A stretch of DNA of 23,959 bases from Deltaproteobacteria bacterium (GTDB lineage Bacteria > Desulfobacterota > Desulfobacteria > Desulfobacterales > JAUVGT01): NCBI GenBank assembly GCA_030593645.1, contig JAUVGT010000014.1, forward strand, positions 1-23,959, given 5' to 3'. Below are positions 5,891 to 14,714 of the stretch, piece after piece (the first letter of the stretch is position 1; each line of letters opens with the position of its first letter). The notes under the pieces were generated by a model. It worked only from the letters and a program-made list of their open reading frames with translations, was not told the origin of the DNA and searched no databases. The position numbers and the translations under genes were made by a program.

Positions 5891-7038
5891 TCTGACTTCC
5901 AGGAGTGATGAGAAAAAAGTCGGGCGGCGGGAGTCAGGTTGAAAATCGAATCCGCGGCCATCAGAACCACGGCGTTTGTCCATGTTACTTTTTCCACGGG
6001 CCATATTATCATATCCGGAAAAGTGAATCCGCACCAGAATGTTCCATCATTAAATTTTTTATTGCTGAGCCAGCTGAATACAATTTCCGCAAGTGTGTGA
6101 TTGCCCATCGCGGATAAAGTAAGCACGAGTTCCGAGGTCTCAGCAATGGTCACCCAGGGTTCGTCATAAACACAGCGAACACCCTGATCCTCAATGATAT
6201 ATTTTTTCCAGTAACTGCTGATTCTTTTTCCAGCCTTTTCTCCTGAAATCGTGCCGCACAGTATCGGGTAAAACCAGTCCATGGAAAAACGTGACTTGGT
6301 CATATTGAACCTGTATGGTTTGTTTGCAATGGCATTTTGCAGTTTTTTCAATCGCGATTTCCATGCCGGGATACGCTGGCCCAGTATTTCAGAGATGGCC
6401 ATCGCGCATTTCAAACTCATACAGATCGAACTGCAGCCTGTTAAAAGCGACATCTGGTCAATATGGCCTTCGGGACTGATGGCCCAGTATATTTCACCTT
6501 CCGGGGTCTGAAGGCTTAACGAAAATTCAATGGCAGAGTAAATGGTGTTCCACATTTCCCGGAGTACGGTCATATCTTTTGTAATGAGGAAATGATAAAA
6601 TACCCCCACCGCAATATAGGCGGCCAGGTTTGTATCCCGGGATCTATCTGTTGGCATACCATTTTTGTATGATGAATACCAGCTGCCGTCAGGGAGTTGC
6701 ATCCGGGCCATCCATTCAAACGCCCTCTGCGCTTCCGGAATCCGTCCTCCGATGCTGAGCCCGATGGCGGATTCCACGTGGTCCCAGGGGTCTGTTCTGC
6801 CATCAATGTGCCAGGGGATTTCACCTGTATATAGCTGAGTAGCACTGATAAGATTGATGATGGAATCAGTATCCAGTATAATGTCATGACTTGGTTTAAC
6901 GGAATCGAGTTTCATTTGCATGCCTTTTGGAGATGGGCTCCGGTAATAAATATCAAGTCCGGTACAAATACCGGGGAATCGATCCACATGCAAGGAAAAT
7001 TTCAATCTTTCGACTTCTTCAGCTATACCATTCATCAT
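5875..7038 (-). CDS. (alpha/alpha)6-toroid protein, prenyltransferase/six-hairpin glycosidase-like
   Basis: A 387-residue protein without signal peptide or membrane helix. It contains spaced repeats of the QLPDGSWYSSY and FNDGTFWCGFTFPD kind, with GRTDPWDHVESAIGL and RDTNLAAYIAVGVFYHF, each pairing an aromatic/Asp-rich loop with a helix. This pattern belongs to alpha/alpha toroid enzymes: squalene-cyclase/prenyltransferase repeats and GH15-like six-hairpin glycosidases. Genes of this kind are usually annotated as prenyltransferase, but the acidic and aromatic loops would suit carbohydrate binding as well, so I do not choose a reaction. GGGGA lies just before ATG 7038. It diverges from tetR, and a TetR-like operator (7072-7087) lies 34 bases upstream, so it may be co-regulated with the efflux operon. 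Confidence 0.6.
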   Translation of the reverse strand: MMNGIAEEVERLKFSLHVDRFPGICTGLDIYYRSPSPKGMQMKLDSVKPSHDIILDTDSIINLISATQLYTGEIPWHIDGRTDPWDHVESAIGLSIGGRIPEAQRAFEWMARMQLPDGSWYSSYKNGMPTDRSRDTNLAAYIAVGVFYHFLITKDMTVLREMWNTIYSAIEFSLSLQTPEGEIYWAISPEGHIDQMSLLTGCSSICMSLKCAMAISEILGQRIPAWKSRLKKLQNAIANKPYRFNMTKSRFSMDWFYPILCGTISGEKAGKRISSYWKKYIIEDQGVRCVYDEPWVTIAETSELVLTLSAMGNHTLAEIVFSWLSNKKFNDGTFWCGFTFPDMIIWPVEKVTWTNAVVLMAADSIFNLTPAARLFSHHSWKSDQFIS

Positions 7039-7071
7039 GGTCCCCGGAGGTCAAATTTTTCCGCTTAAACC

Positions 7072-7087
7072 GACCGACTGTCCGGTC
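7072..7087. promoter_or_regulatory. TetR-type operator near the toroid gene
   Basis: GACCG (7072-7076) and CGGTC (7083-7087) form an inverted repeat with a 6-base spacer, in the context CCGACCGACTGTCCGGTCA. It resembles the ACCGA-CGGT operator at 7215-7224 and typical AcrR/TetR targets. It is placed to influence the minus-strand toroid gene. Confidence 0.5.
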
Positions 7088-7139
7088 AAAATAAACACTG
7101 ATGCAAAACTATTTAAATCAAAAGGTTATTTAGGCAATA

Positions 7140-7156
7140 ATATAAGCTCCTTATAT
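7140..7156. promoter_or_regulatory. AT-rich inverted repeat in divergent intergenic region
   Basis: ATATAAG (7140-7146) mirrors CTTATAT (7150-7156) with a 3-base centre, midway between the two divergent genes. It could be a second protein-binding site; nothing identifies the protein. Confidence 0.3.
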
Positions 7157-7183
7157 ATATCTTAGTTAAATTATATTTTAGGC

Positions 7184-7211
7184 TTGACAACGCTTGGTTT
7201 GATAATATATT
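7184..7211 (+). promoter_or_regulatory. Sigma-70-type promoter of the efflux operon
   Basis: TTGACA (7184-7189) and TATATT (7206-7211) are 16 bases apart. The start point would be near 7218, inside the palindromic operator that follows. Confidence 0.7.
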
Positions 7212-7214
7212 AGT

Positions 7215-7224
7215 ACCGATCGGT
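7215..7224. promoter_or_regulatory. TetR autoregulatory operator
   Basis: The perfect 10-bp palindrome ACCGATCGGT lies at the predicted transcription start of the tetR-led operon, four bases after the -10 box. It shares ACCGA and CGGTCA with the site at 7072-7087. Binding of TetR here would block its own promoter, the standard arrangement for AcrR-type efflux repressors. Confidence 0.65.
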
Positions 7225-7266
7225 CAGTTAAAACATTGAACCATTAACAAGGACTCGAATTAAATT

Positions 7267-7932
7267 ATGTCACCAAAGCTCGTGAATAAGGAAGAAAAAG
7301 AAAGAAAATTAGCTCAAACCGCCCTGGGCCTATTCGCACAAAGGGGTTTTGCCGCAACCAATGTCATCCAGATCGCGGAGGTCGCCGGTGTGGGTAAAGG
7401 GACGATTTATGAATATTTTGAAAACAAGGCGGACATTTTTGTCGCTGCAATCAGGGAATGGATGAATCAGTTTGAAACTTATATCGTCAATTACCTGGAA
7501 GGTTTCGACAGCCCGATTGAAAAACTGAAGGCATTTGCGACGGCAAATATGGACTGTGTTGATCCCATAGATCCAGGTAACGCGCGTTTATTCCTGGAAT
7601 TTATTCAGCAGAGCATATTGGAAGATGGTGTGCTGTACAAACACCATTACCTTTTAAAAGAAATACATTCCGGCCAGAGTCGGATGGTGATTGATATCCT
7701 GCTGGCCGGAATTTCAAAGGGTTTATTTCGTCCGGGAATTGCCAGTGACGCGGAAAAGATCGCGTGTAACCTGCTGGCTTATATTGACGGCATCAGCCTG
7801 CATGCCATTCTCTCGCATGGTTCATTTAAAATAGAGGAGCAGATCGATATGTATCTGGCAGACCTTCTTAAATCGATCCTGACAGAATCTGAACTGGAAA
7901 AATACGTGGGTACTTCAAATTCAAGAGGTTAA
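7267..7932 (+). CDS. TetR/AcrR family transcriptional regulator
   Basis: A 221-residue repressor. The N-terminal TetR helix-turn-helix is clear: KLAQTALGLFAQRGFAATNV, then IAEVAGVGKGTIYEYFENKADIF, roughly residues 14-59. The C-terminal helical domain (residues 65-221) would bind an inducing ligand, probably a pump substrate. It is the first gene of the tolC-MFP-RND operon: the next start is five bases after its stop. AAGGA lies 13 bases before the ATG, farther than ideal, so its own translation may be weak. Operator palindromes at 7215-7224 and 7072-7087 are its likely targets. Confidence 0.93.
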   Translation: MSPKLVNKEEKERKLAQTALGLFAQRGFAATNVIQIAEVAGVGKGTIYEYFENKADIFVAAIREWMNQFETYIVNYLEGFDSPIEKLKAFATANMDCVDPIDPGNARLFLEFIQQSILEDGVLYKHHYLLKEIHSGQSRMVIDILLAGISKGLFRPGIASDAEKIACNLLAYIDGISLHAILSHGSFKIEEQIDMYLADLLKSILTESELEKYVGTSNSRG

Positions 7933-7937
7933 TCAAT

Positions 7938-9323
7938 ATGTTATACAAATCGATCAGAATATTAATGGCATCGCTATTTATCGTTTTAATGGTTACAAAC
8001 GTGATTCTTCTGGCGCAGGAGCCGGAAAAGGACCCGGGCGTTTCTCCAAAAGGATTATACAGTTTGGATGATCTTTATTTACAGGCTTTGGAAAATTCTG
8101 AAACCATTAAGCTGTCCGAAGAGGATCTCTTTATCTCGAAGAAAACAAAGGATAAAGCCATTGCGGTCATTTATCCACGGCTTACGGCATTTGGTGAATA
8201 TACACGTTATAGTGATGAAGTGGTTCAAAGCACTGAGATTATGCCCGGATTTCCCATTGAAAATACCGTTCAGCCGGAGTGGACCACTGCGTGGGGGCTT
8301 CGTCTTGACAAGTCATTTACCTTAAACGGAAGAGAGCTTATCGCATATGTTATCGCCAAAGATTCCATAGAAAAGAGCGAGTATGATCTAAGCGCGGTTA
8401 AGGAAGAATACCTGCTGAGTGTCGCGGCTGCCTATTACGATGTATTGCGAGGTGAAAAAACTCTGGAAATCGCATTGGTAAATGTCAAGCGCCTTGATAA
8501 GCACAAACAGGCTGTGGACAGTCGTTTGAAGATCGAAGAGGTTACCAAAACCGCTCTCTACAGGGTGCAGGCGGAACTGTCCGGATCCAGAACAGACCTG
8601 ATAGTCGCTGAAAACAGATTGAAACTTGCCAGAGCGACTCTTGGCCGGGTCGTTGGGTTGTCCGCGGACTTTAAAATTGAAAAACCGGCTGCAGATATTG
8701 TAAACACAGTAGAATACGATCTGGATTCTCTTAAAATGGAAGCCCTGGCCCAGCGCGCGGAACTGAAGTCGATCGCAAAGCAGCAGAAGATCGCTGAAGA
8801 TACAATCAGGTTTATCAGAAGTGATTACTGGCCTACAATTTCACTGGAAGCGGGTTATTTGAAGATGGACAGTAATCCGGAGAGTGATTATGATGAAAGT
8901 AAATATGTAGCGGTGAAATTGAATTTTACAATCTTTGACGGCGGTCTCAGAAGGGCCGAAGTCAGTGAAGCCAAGGCTTTAAAACGAAAAGTTGACCTTG
9001 CCGCGACAAACCTTGAAAAAGAAATATCCATTGCTGTTGAAAGGGCGTATCTTGATTTGGTCGGTCTTACCAGTGTTTTAAAATCACTTGATGACCAACG
9101 GCAATATTCGGATGCTAATTTTAACGCGGTTGAAAAGCAGTTTAAATACGGCCTGTCGGACAGCCTTGATGTGATGGACGCGAATACCCTTCTTGTGAAC
9201 GCTGAACATGAACTTTCAGAAGCAAAATATCGCTCCCAGCTTTCAGAACTGAGACTGGAGCGCGCGAAAGGGGCATTTTTAAACAAGATACTTGAACGGC
9301 TTGGGAAGAAAACAACGGAATAG
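7938..9323 (+). CDS. TolC family outer-membrane efflux protein
   Basis: The outer-membrane channel of a tripartite efflux pump. The 461 residues start with a signal peptide ending near ILLAQ, then show the duplicated outer-membrane-efflux-protein fold: long coiled-coil segments (residues about 45-240 and 260-450) with YYDVLRGEKTLEIA and QFKYGLSDSLDVMDANTLLV, the latter typical for the second repeat. The ribosome binding site AGAGG lies in the last codons of tetR, nine bases before the ATG, so the genes are closely linked. The MFP gene follows after 20 bases. Confidence 0.92.
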   Translation: MLYKSIRILMASLFIVLMVTNVILLAQEPEKDPGVSPKGLYSLDDLYLQALENSETIKLSEEDLFISKKTKDKAIAVIYPRLTAFGEYTRYSDEVVQSTEIMPGFPIENTVQPEWTTAWGLRLDKSFTLNGRELIAYVIAKDSIEKSEYDLSAVKEEYLLSVAAAYYDVLRGEKTLEIALVNVKRLDKHKQAVDSRLKIEEVTKTALYRVQAELSGSRTDLIVAENRLKLARATLGRVVGLSADFKIEKPAADIVNTVEYDLDSLKMEALAQRAELKSIAKQQKIAEDTIRFIRSDYWPTISLEAGYLKMDSNPESDYDESKYVAVKLNFTIFDGGLRRAEVSEAKALKRKVDLAATNLEKEISIAVERAYLDLVGLTSVLKSLDDQRQYSDANFNAVEKQFKYGLSDSLDVMDANTLLVNAEHELSEAKYRSQLSELRLERAKGAFLNKILERLGKKTTE

Positions 9324-9343
9324 ACAAAATCAGGGATAATAAT

Positions 9344-10489
9344 ATGGAAAACATGACTGAAGAAAAAAAACCGGGTTTCGAAAAAAAACTGATTAAACTT
9401 GTATGGGGCGCGATGCCGGTATTATTTTTAGTGCTTATTATTGTGGCCCTTGGATTCGGAATTAAATTTAAAGTGGCGGCAACTCAAGAAGCCAAATTAA
9501 AAGCTCTTAAAAAAGAGCAGCCGCCGGTGAATGTGGTTGCGCTTGAACTTGTGCCATCAATCATAAGGGATCGTATGAATCTTCCGGGAATTATTGAACC
9601 CTGGGTGAAGCTTGTGATCCTTTCGGAAGTACGCGGTACGGTCACTCTTAAAGCTGTGGAAGAAGGAAAAACAGTAAAAAAGGGTGAAGTACTTGCCTGG
9701 ATCGATAAACGGGATTACCAAAATCAATACAATTCAGCCAGGGCTTCTTACAAAGCGGCCCTGGCATCTTTGAAGCGTTTGCAGGGGCTCTACAAAGAAC
9801 AGCTTGCCACTCGATCCCAGATCGATGATACCGATGCACGTCTGGAAAATGCAAAGGCGGCCATGGATAACGCCGCGCTGGCTTTGAGCCGATGCGCGAT
9901 TAAAGCACCTATCTCAGGTTTAATCAATAACATGTTTGTCGAGAAAGGTCAGTACCTGAATACGGCTGACCCGGTCGCGGAAATTTTACAACTGGAAAAA
10001 GTAAAGGTGACCGTGGGTATCCCGGAATCCGACGTGGATGCCGTACGCAAGTTGATTGATTTTGACGTTAAAATCGACGCGTTGGACGGCAGGACTTTTA
10101 AAGCCAAAAAACATTTTATTTCGCGAACCGCCGATGCCCATGCTCGTCTATACAGGCTGGAACTCGCCCTGGAGAATAAAAACGGTGAAATACTGCCCGA
10201 TATGTTCGCACGAGTTGAAATAGTTAAAAAAGAACTATTGGAAAGCCTGGCTGTACCCCTGTTTTCGGTCATCACGAGGAATGACGAAAAACTGGTGTAT
10301 ATTGTTAACGATTCATTCGCCCATGTGAGGAAAGTGGAGATCGGCATGCTGGATGGCTGGAAGGTTCAGATCAAGTCCGGCCTTAAACCGGGCGAAAGGG
10401 TGATCGTGATTGGTCACAAAAGTGTGAATGACGGCGATAAGGTAAAAGTAATCCGTCAGGTCAAGAATCCGGAGGAAATTGCAAAATGA
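9344..10489 (+). CDS. RND efflux periplasmic adaptor (MFP/HlyD-like)
   Basis: The adaptor bridges the RND pump and the TolC channel. A single N-terminal membrane helix (residues about 20-45) anchors it, rather than a lipidated cysteine. Next come the lipoyl half-motif (EVRGTVTLKAVEEGKTVKKGEVLAWID), a short alpha-hairpin (residues about 125-180), the returning lipoyl half (IKAPISGLINNMFVEKGQYL), and beta-barrel and membrane-proximal domains (LPDMFARVEIV, LKPGERVIVIGHKSVNDGD). Length of 381 residues is normal. AGGGAT stands eight bases before ATG 9344. Its last codons overlap the RND start by four bases (ATGA), so translation is coupled. Confidence 0.93.
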   Translation: MENMTEEKKPGFEKKLIKLVWGAMPVLFLVLIIVALGFGIKFKVAATQEAKLKALKKEQPPVNVVALELVPSIIRDRMNLPGIIEPWVKLVILSEVRGTVTLKAVEEGKTVKKGEVLAWIDKRDYQNQYNSARASYKAALASLKRLQGLYKEQLATRSQIDDTDARLENAKAAMDNAALALSRCAIKAPISGLINNMFVEKGQYLNTADPVAEILQLEKVKVTVGIPESDVDAVRKLIDFDVKIDALDGRTFKAKKHFISRTADAHARLYRLELALENKNGEILPDMFARVEIVKKELLESLAVPLFSVITRNDEKLVYIVNDSFAHVRKVEIGMLDGWKVQIKSGLKPGERVIVIGHKSVNDGDKVKVIRQVKNPEEIAK

Positions 10490-13400
10490 TTGTTTCTGAT
10501 ACAGCCATAAAAAAACGCATCGCTGTCGTTGTCATGGCGATTATTATTCTGGGTGTTGGAATCTGGAGCTATTTCGACCTGCCCCGGGAGAAAGACCCTG
10601 ACGTTACTATACCCCATGTGTTTGTCAGCACAACTTATAAGGGTGTTTCTTCAGTAGATATTGAAAAATCGATCACTATTAAGATCGAAAATAAATTAAA
10701 AGGCCTTGACCAGGTTAAAAAGATCGAATCGACCAGCAGGGAAGGCAGTTCGCTTATTAATATAGAATTTTTAGCGGAAACAGATATTGACGAGGTCCTC
10801 CAGAAGGTTAAAGACAAGGTGGATGAAGCAAAAGGAGACCTCCCAAACGATCTGGAGGATGATCCTTCAGTTTTCGAAGTTAATATTTCTGAAATGCCGA
10901 TTGTCAATTACTCTCTTTATGGAACATGCGGCCCGGCCTGTTTAAAAGAGATCGCAGAAGACCTGGAAGGGGATATTGAGGCGATCCCAGGTGTGCTCGA
11001 AGTGGACGTCATCGGTGGTTTGGATCGTGAAATCAAAATTGAAGTGGACCCGGACAAACTGGCTTATTACCGGATTCCGATTACCACATTCCAGGGTGTC
11101 GTTAGCAGTGAAAACAAAAATACATCCGGGGGATCCATCACATTGGGGGATGGTAAATATCAGCTTAGGGTGCCGGGAGAATTTGAAACCCCGAATGAAA
11201 TTTTCAACCTTGTGATCAGTTCCCATGAAGGAAAACCGATCTATCTCAAAGATGTGGCAAAAGTTGTCGACGGTTTCAAAGATGAAACCAGCCGGGCCAG
11301 GCTGGATGGCCGGGATGCGGTAAGCATACAGGTAAAAAAACGGATCGGTGAGAATATTATCGACATTATTGATAAAACGGATGCAATTATTGAAAAACAA
11401 AAAGCCACATGGCCGAAGGGAACCCGGATTACCAAACTGATGGATGGTTCAAAGGATATCCGGGTTATGATCGCAGACCTGGAAAACAACATTATCACAG
11501 GGCTGATTCTCGTGGTTGTGGTATTGTTCTTTGCCCTGGGTATTCGAAACGCGATACTTGTGAGTCTGGCCATCCCTTTTTCAATGTTTCTTTCATTTAC
11601 GATACTCCAGGTCATTGGTATTACCCTGAATATGGTGGTTCTTTTTTCCCTGACTCTCGCACTTGGAATGCTGGTGGATAATGCCATTGTGATCGTTGAA
11701 AATGTTTACCGTTACATGGAGCAGGGGGTTCCGCGTATCCAGGCAGCCATGAAGGCGACTTCCGAAGTGGCTTATCCGGTAATCGGTTCGACCATTACGA
11801 CTTTGGCTGCGTTTTTTCCCCTGATTTTTTGGCCGGGGATTATGGGTGAATTCATGAAGTATCTCCCGATCACGTTGATTGTTACGCTCTCTTCCAGTCT
11901 TTTTGTCGCTATGGTCATCAATCCGGCACTGACCGCCATATTTATGAAGGTTAAAGGTCAAAATCAAACATCCAATAAAAACTTAAGCGCGGATGAAATC
12001 GCAAAAGGGGGAGAAAAACCGGTAGAAATCAAAGGACTCATACTGGTATTTTATGAAAAAATACTTCGCAAGGCATTGAAACATCGTTTTGCGGTACTTT
12101 GTGCTTCTTTTGCAATTCTGGTTATTCTAATTGAAATATACTTTCTTTTAACCGGAATCGAAAAAGGGACTGAACTATTTCCGGAAATTGATCCAGCTCA
12201 AGCTTATGTGAATATTGATCCCCCTCAGGGAGCTGATCTTGAATATCTTGATCGTATCGCAAAAAAAGTTGAACTCATCATCAACGGTACGGTTAGTGAA
12301 AACGGAACGATACCCGTGGATTTATATCCGGATTCTTATAAATTCAGAAAATATACCACCCGCAGTGGTGAAGAATTTTACGGCCCCAGTGAGTTTGAAA
12401 ATATTGAACATATCTTTACGGGGACAGAAGAAAACGCCAGGGCCTCAAAATGGACCCCGATATTACCTAATCATATCGGTTTACAGTTCCTCGATTATGA
12501 GGAACGAAAACATCCTACAGCAGACGACCTTGAGAAGATCCGGGATTTGACAAAAAACATTCCGGGTGCCCGCATCACCATCGCGAAAGGCCAGGAAGGT
12601 CCGCCCACAGGTCCGCCCATAAACCTTGAAATATCCGGGGATGATTTTAAGACGCTGGGTATGATTTCAAAGAAAATCCAGGAAGAGTTCGGAAAAGTTG
12701 CCGCGATTGAAGATTTGCAGGATGATTATGTGGAGGGTCTCCCTTCGGTCAGGATTAGAATCGACAGGCAAAAGGCGGCCCTTTTTAACCTTTCAACCAG
12801 TTCCATCGGGTTTGCCCTCAAAACCGCGTATAATGGTCTCAATATATCCACATATCGTGAAGAAGATGATGATTATGATATTACGGTGACACTCGCGGAA
12901 AAAGATCGTCAGGTCACTGATGTTTTGCGTAAGCTTATGATTCCCACGCCATCCGGGCAGCTTGTGCCTTTAACGACCATAGCGTCTATCGATTATACCG
13001 GCGGGATCGGGGATATTGTAAGAATTAACCATAACAGGACAGTCACGATTAAGGCGAATGTCGATCCAGCAAAAGCCACGGGTATTGTGGCCAGACAGCA
13101 GGCGGAAAAAATGTTTGAACAGTTCCCGATGCCTGCCGGTTACACCGCCACCTTTACCGGTGAAAATGAATTTGAACAAGAATCGAAAGAGTTTTTATTA
13201 AAAGCGTTTTTAATTGCGATCTGTCTGATTTTTCTAATACTGGTCGTTCTTTTTAATTCGGTGATTCAGCCTTTAATCATACTCACTTCGGTTGTCCTTT
13301 CTTTAGGGGGTGTTTTTCTTGGCCTGACTGTGGGTAATTTCCCGTTTGGAATTATTATGACCGGTGTGGGGGTGATTTCACTTGCGGGTGTGGTCGTAAA

Positions 13401-13782
13401 CAATGCGATTGTTCTTATTGATTATACAAACAAACTCAGGGAAAGGGGATACAGTATTTCAGACGCAGTCGTGTATGCCGGTGCCACAAGGCTCCGGCCT
13501 GTCATGCTGACCGCGATTACTACCGTTCTGGGTCTTCTGCCCATGGTGACCGGAGTATCCTTTGACTTTCATAACTGGTCGATATCCTGGGTAAGTGAAT
13601 CGACTGCATGGTGGGAGACCATGGCCATCGTGGTGATATTCGGGCTGGCGATCGCTACTTTTTTGACACTGGTAGTGGTTCCCACGCTGTATTCGTTTCT
13701 TGATTCACTTAAAATGTGGGCTTCCGCGTTTTTTAAATGGGTGGCTAAAATTTACTGGAAGCCGGTTGAGAAGTATATATAG
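10486..13782 (+). CDS. RND efflux permease (AcrB/HAE-type)
   Basis: The inner-membrane pump that exports hydrophobic or amphiphilic compounds using ion flux. The 1098 residues follow RND order: helix 1 (residues about 8-28), first porter domain, helices 2-6 with GMLVDNAIVIVENVYRYMEQG, a loop helix, second porter domain, and helices 8-12 ending GLAIATFLTLVVVPTLYSFL. In the proton-relay positions of AcrB, Asp407 is kept (Asp398 here), but Asp408 is Asn399 and Lys940 is Asn972 (GVVVNNAIVLID). Such substitutions occur in many environmental RND pumps. Slightly longer than AcrB; the region after helix 6 carries a hydrophilic insert (residues about 490-520). Substrate unknown. Fourth gene of the tetR operon. 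Confidence 0.94.
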   Translation: MIVSDTAIKKRIAVVVMAIIILGVGIWSYFDLPREKDPDVTIPHVFVSTTYKGVSSVDIEKSITIKIENKLKGLDQVKKIESTSREGSSLINIEFLAETDIDEVLQKVKDKVDEAKGDLPNDLEDDPSVFEVNISEMPIVNYSLYGTCGPACLKEIAEDLEGDIEAIPGVLEVDVIGGLDREIKIEVDPDKLAYYRIPITTFQGVVSSENKNTSGGSITLGDGKYQLRVPGEFETPNEIFNLVISSHEGKPIYLKDVAKVVDGFKDETSRARLDGRDAVSIQVKKRIGENIIDIIDKTDAIIEKQKATWPKGTRITKLMDGSKDIRVMIADLENNIITGLILVVVVLFFALGIRNAILVSLAIPFSMFLSFTILQVIGITLNMVVLFSLTLALGMLVDNAIVIVENVYRYMEQGVPRIQAAMKATSEVAYPVIGSTITTLAAFFPLIFWPGIMGEFMKYLPITLIVTLSSSLFVAMVINPALTAIFMKVKGQNQTSNKNLSADEIAKGGEKPVEIKGLILVFYEKILRKALKHRFAVLCASFAILVILIEIYFLLTGIEKGTELFPEIDPAQAYVNIDPPQGADLEYLDRIAKKVELIINGTVSENGTIPVDLYPDSYKFRKYTTRSGEEFYGPSEFENIEHIFTGTEENARASKWTPILPNHIGLQFLDYEERKHPTADDLEKIRDLTKNIPGARITIAKGQEGPPTGPPINLEISGDDFKTLGMISKKIQEEFGKVAAIEDLQDDYVEGLPSVRIRIDRQKAALFNLSTSSIGFALKTAYNGLNISTYREEDDDYDITVTLAEKDRQVTDVLRKLMIPTPSGQLVPLTTIASIDYTGGIGDIVRINHNRTVTIKANVDPAKATGIVARQQAEKMFEQFPMPAGYTATFTGENEFEQESKEFLLKAFLIAICLIFLILVVLFNSVIQPLIILTSVVLSLGGVFLGLTVGNFPFGIIMTGVGVISLAGVVVNNAIVLIDYTNKLRERGYSISDAVVYAGATRLRPVMLTAITTVLGLLPMVTGVSFDFHNWSISWVSESTAWWETMAIVVIFGLAIATFLTLVVVPTLYSFLDSLKMWASAFFKWVAKIYWKPVEKYI

Positions 13783-13813
13783 AATCCAGGGTTCAAGGAT
13801 TCCAGGGGCCAAG
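13782..13813. repeat. Two 16-bp tandem units after the RND gene
   Basis: GAATCCAGGGTTCAAG (13782-13797) is followed directly by GATTCCAGGGGCCAAG (13798-13813), 13 of 16 bases alike. The first base is the last of the RND stop codon. It begins a run of intergenic repeats that fills the gap to the response regulator. Confidence 0.6.
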
Positions 13814-13828
13814 GGTAACAACGATGTA

Positions 13829-13850
13829 GGGGCGGGTTCTAACCCGCCCT
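13829..13850. repeat. GGGCGGGTT hairpin repeat, copy 2
   Basis: A perfect 9-bp inverted repeat, GGGCGGGTT (13830-13838) / AACCCGCCC (13841-13849), with a 2-base loop, preceded by GTA. It is the relative of the hairpin at 1118-1138. It lies between the convergent RND and response regulator genes; without a T-run it is not a classical terminator, but it could stabilise 3' ends. Confidence 0.65.
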
Positions 13851-13865
13851 ATAAATTAAAAAAGA

Positions 13866-13901
13866 CGATTGCGATACCGATTCCGACCCCGAATTCCGAT
13901 T
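13866..13901. repeat. Degenerate CGATTC hexamer array
   Basis: Six consecutive units begin with CGA: CGATTG, CGATAC, CGATTC, CGACCC, CGAATTC, CGATTG. A slightly worn simple repeat with a six-base period, in the gap between convergent genes. Confidence 0.5.
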
Positions 13902-13949
13902 GGACCTATATTTCATCATATCACTATTCCAGAATTTTTTACGAAACCG

Positions 13950-14681
13950 TCAATCATGATCAAACATGTACCCGATCGACCGGATGCTTTTGAAGAAAAC
14001 CGGTTTTTTTGGGTTTTCTTCAAAATATTTACGCAGCCGTACGACAAAATTATCGATGGTGCGGGTGGATGTCAGGCTGGTATATCCCCATCCGATTTCA
14101 AGGAGCCGGCTTCTTGATAGCGGTTTGCTTTTATTGGTGATAAACAGTTTTAAGAGCTTAAGTTCCTGCTCGGTCAGGTTTATTTCACCTGCCGCGCAAT
14201 AAGCGATTGATGTTTCAAAATTGATGGAATTTATACCAAATGAATAAACCCGCAGGATTGAATCTGTGCCGTCAATGATTTGATCCTTCTTACTATGGTT
14301 CCAGGATATACGCGTTAACAGCCTGTCGACTCGAAGCAAAAACTCTTCAAGATTAAACGGTTTGGAAAGGTAATCATCCGCACCCAGGGAGAGGCCTTTT
14401 ATCCTATCATCAGGCGCGCCTTTCGCGGATAAGATCATTACGGGTATCCGTTCATCTTCAAGGCGGATATTCTGGAGAACGGAAAAACCGTTTATGGCCG
14501 GCAGCATGATATCAAGTACCACAAGATCCGGTTTTATTTCTTTAAAGATTTGAACCGCTGAGACACCATCTTTTGCGATGTGCACTTCATAACCCTGAAG
14601 CGTCAGATTCAGTTTTAGTCCCTCCGCGATATGCTCTTCATCCTCAACCACCAGGATTTGTTTTTTATCTGATTTATTCAT
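13950..14681 (-). CDS. OmpR/PhoB family response regulator
   Basis: A 243-residue two-component regulator. The receiver domain (residues 8-122) has the acidic pair in VVEDEEH (Glu13, Asp14), phospho-acceptor Asp57 (VVLDIMLP), Ser85 and Lys107 (LSKPF). The C-terminal winged helix (residues about 150-240) shows LTEQELKLLKLFITNKSKPL, SRSRLLEIGWGY and RTIDNFVVRLRKYFEENP, the last being the recognition region of OmpR-type proteins. GAGGA lies six bases before the ATG. It follows the histidine kinase by 33 bases on the same strand, the reverse of the commoner regulator-kinase order. Confidence 0.94.
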   Translation of the reverse strand: MNKSDKKQILVVEDEEHIAEGLKLNLTLQGYEVHIAKDGVSAVQIFKEIKPDLVVLDIMLPAINGFSVLQNIRLEDERIPVMILSAKGAPDDRIKGLSLGADDYLSKPFNLEEFLLRVDRLLTRISWNHSKKDQIIDGTDSILRVYSFGINSINFETSIAYCAAGEINLTEQELKLLKLFITNKSKPLSRSRLLEIGWGYTSLTSTRTIDNFVVRLRKYFEENPKKPVFFKSIRSIGYMFDHD

Positions 14682-14714
14682 AGAAATCCTCGGTTTGTTT
14701 ATTCGAAACCGCTT

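Noticed and set aside
7140..7156. Idea that the AT-rich dyad is a terminator or riboswitch element
   Set aside because: The stem is only seven AT-rich pairs without a T-run, and it lies upstream of the efflux promoter.
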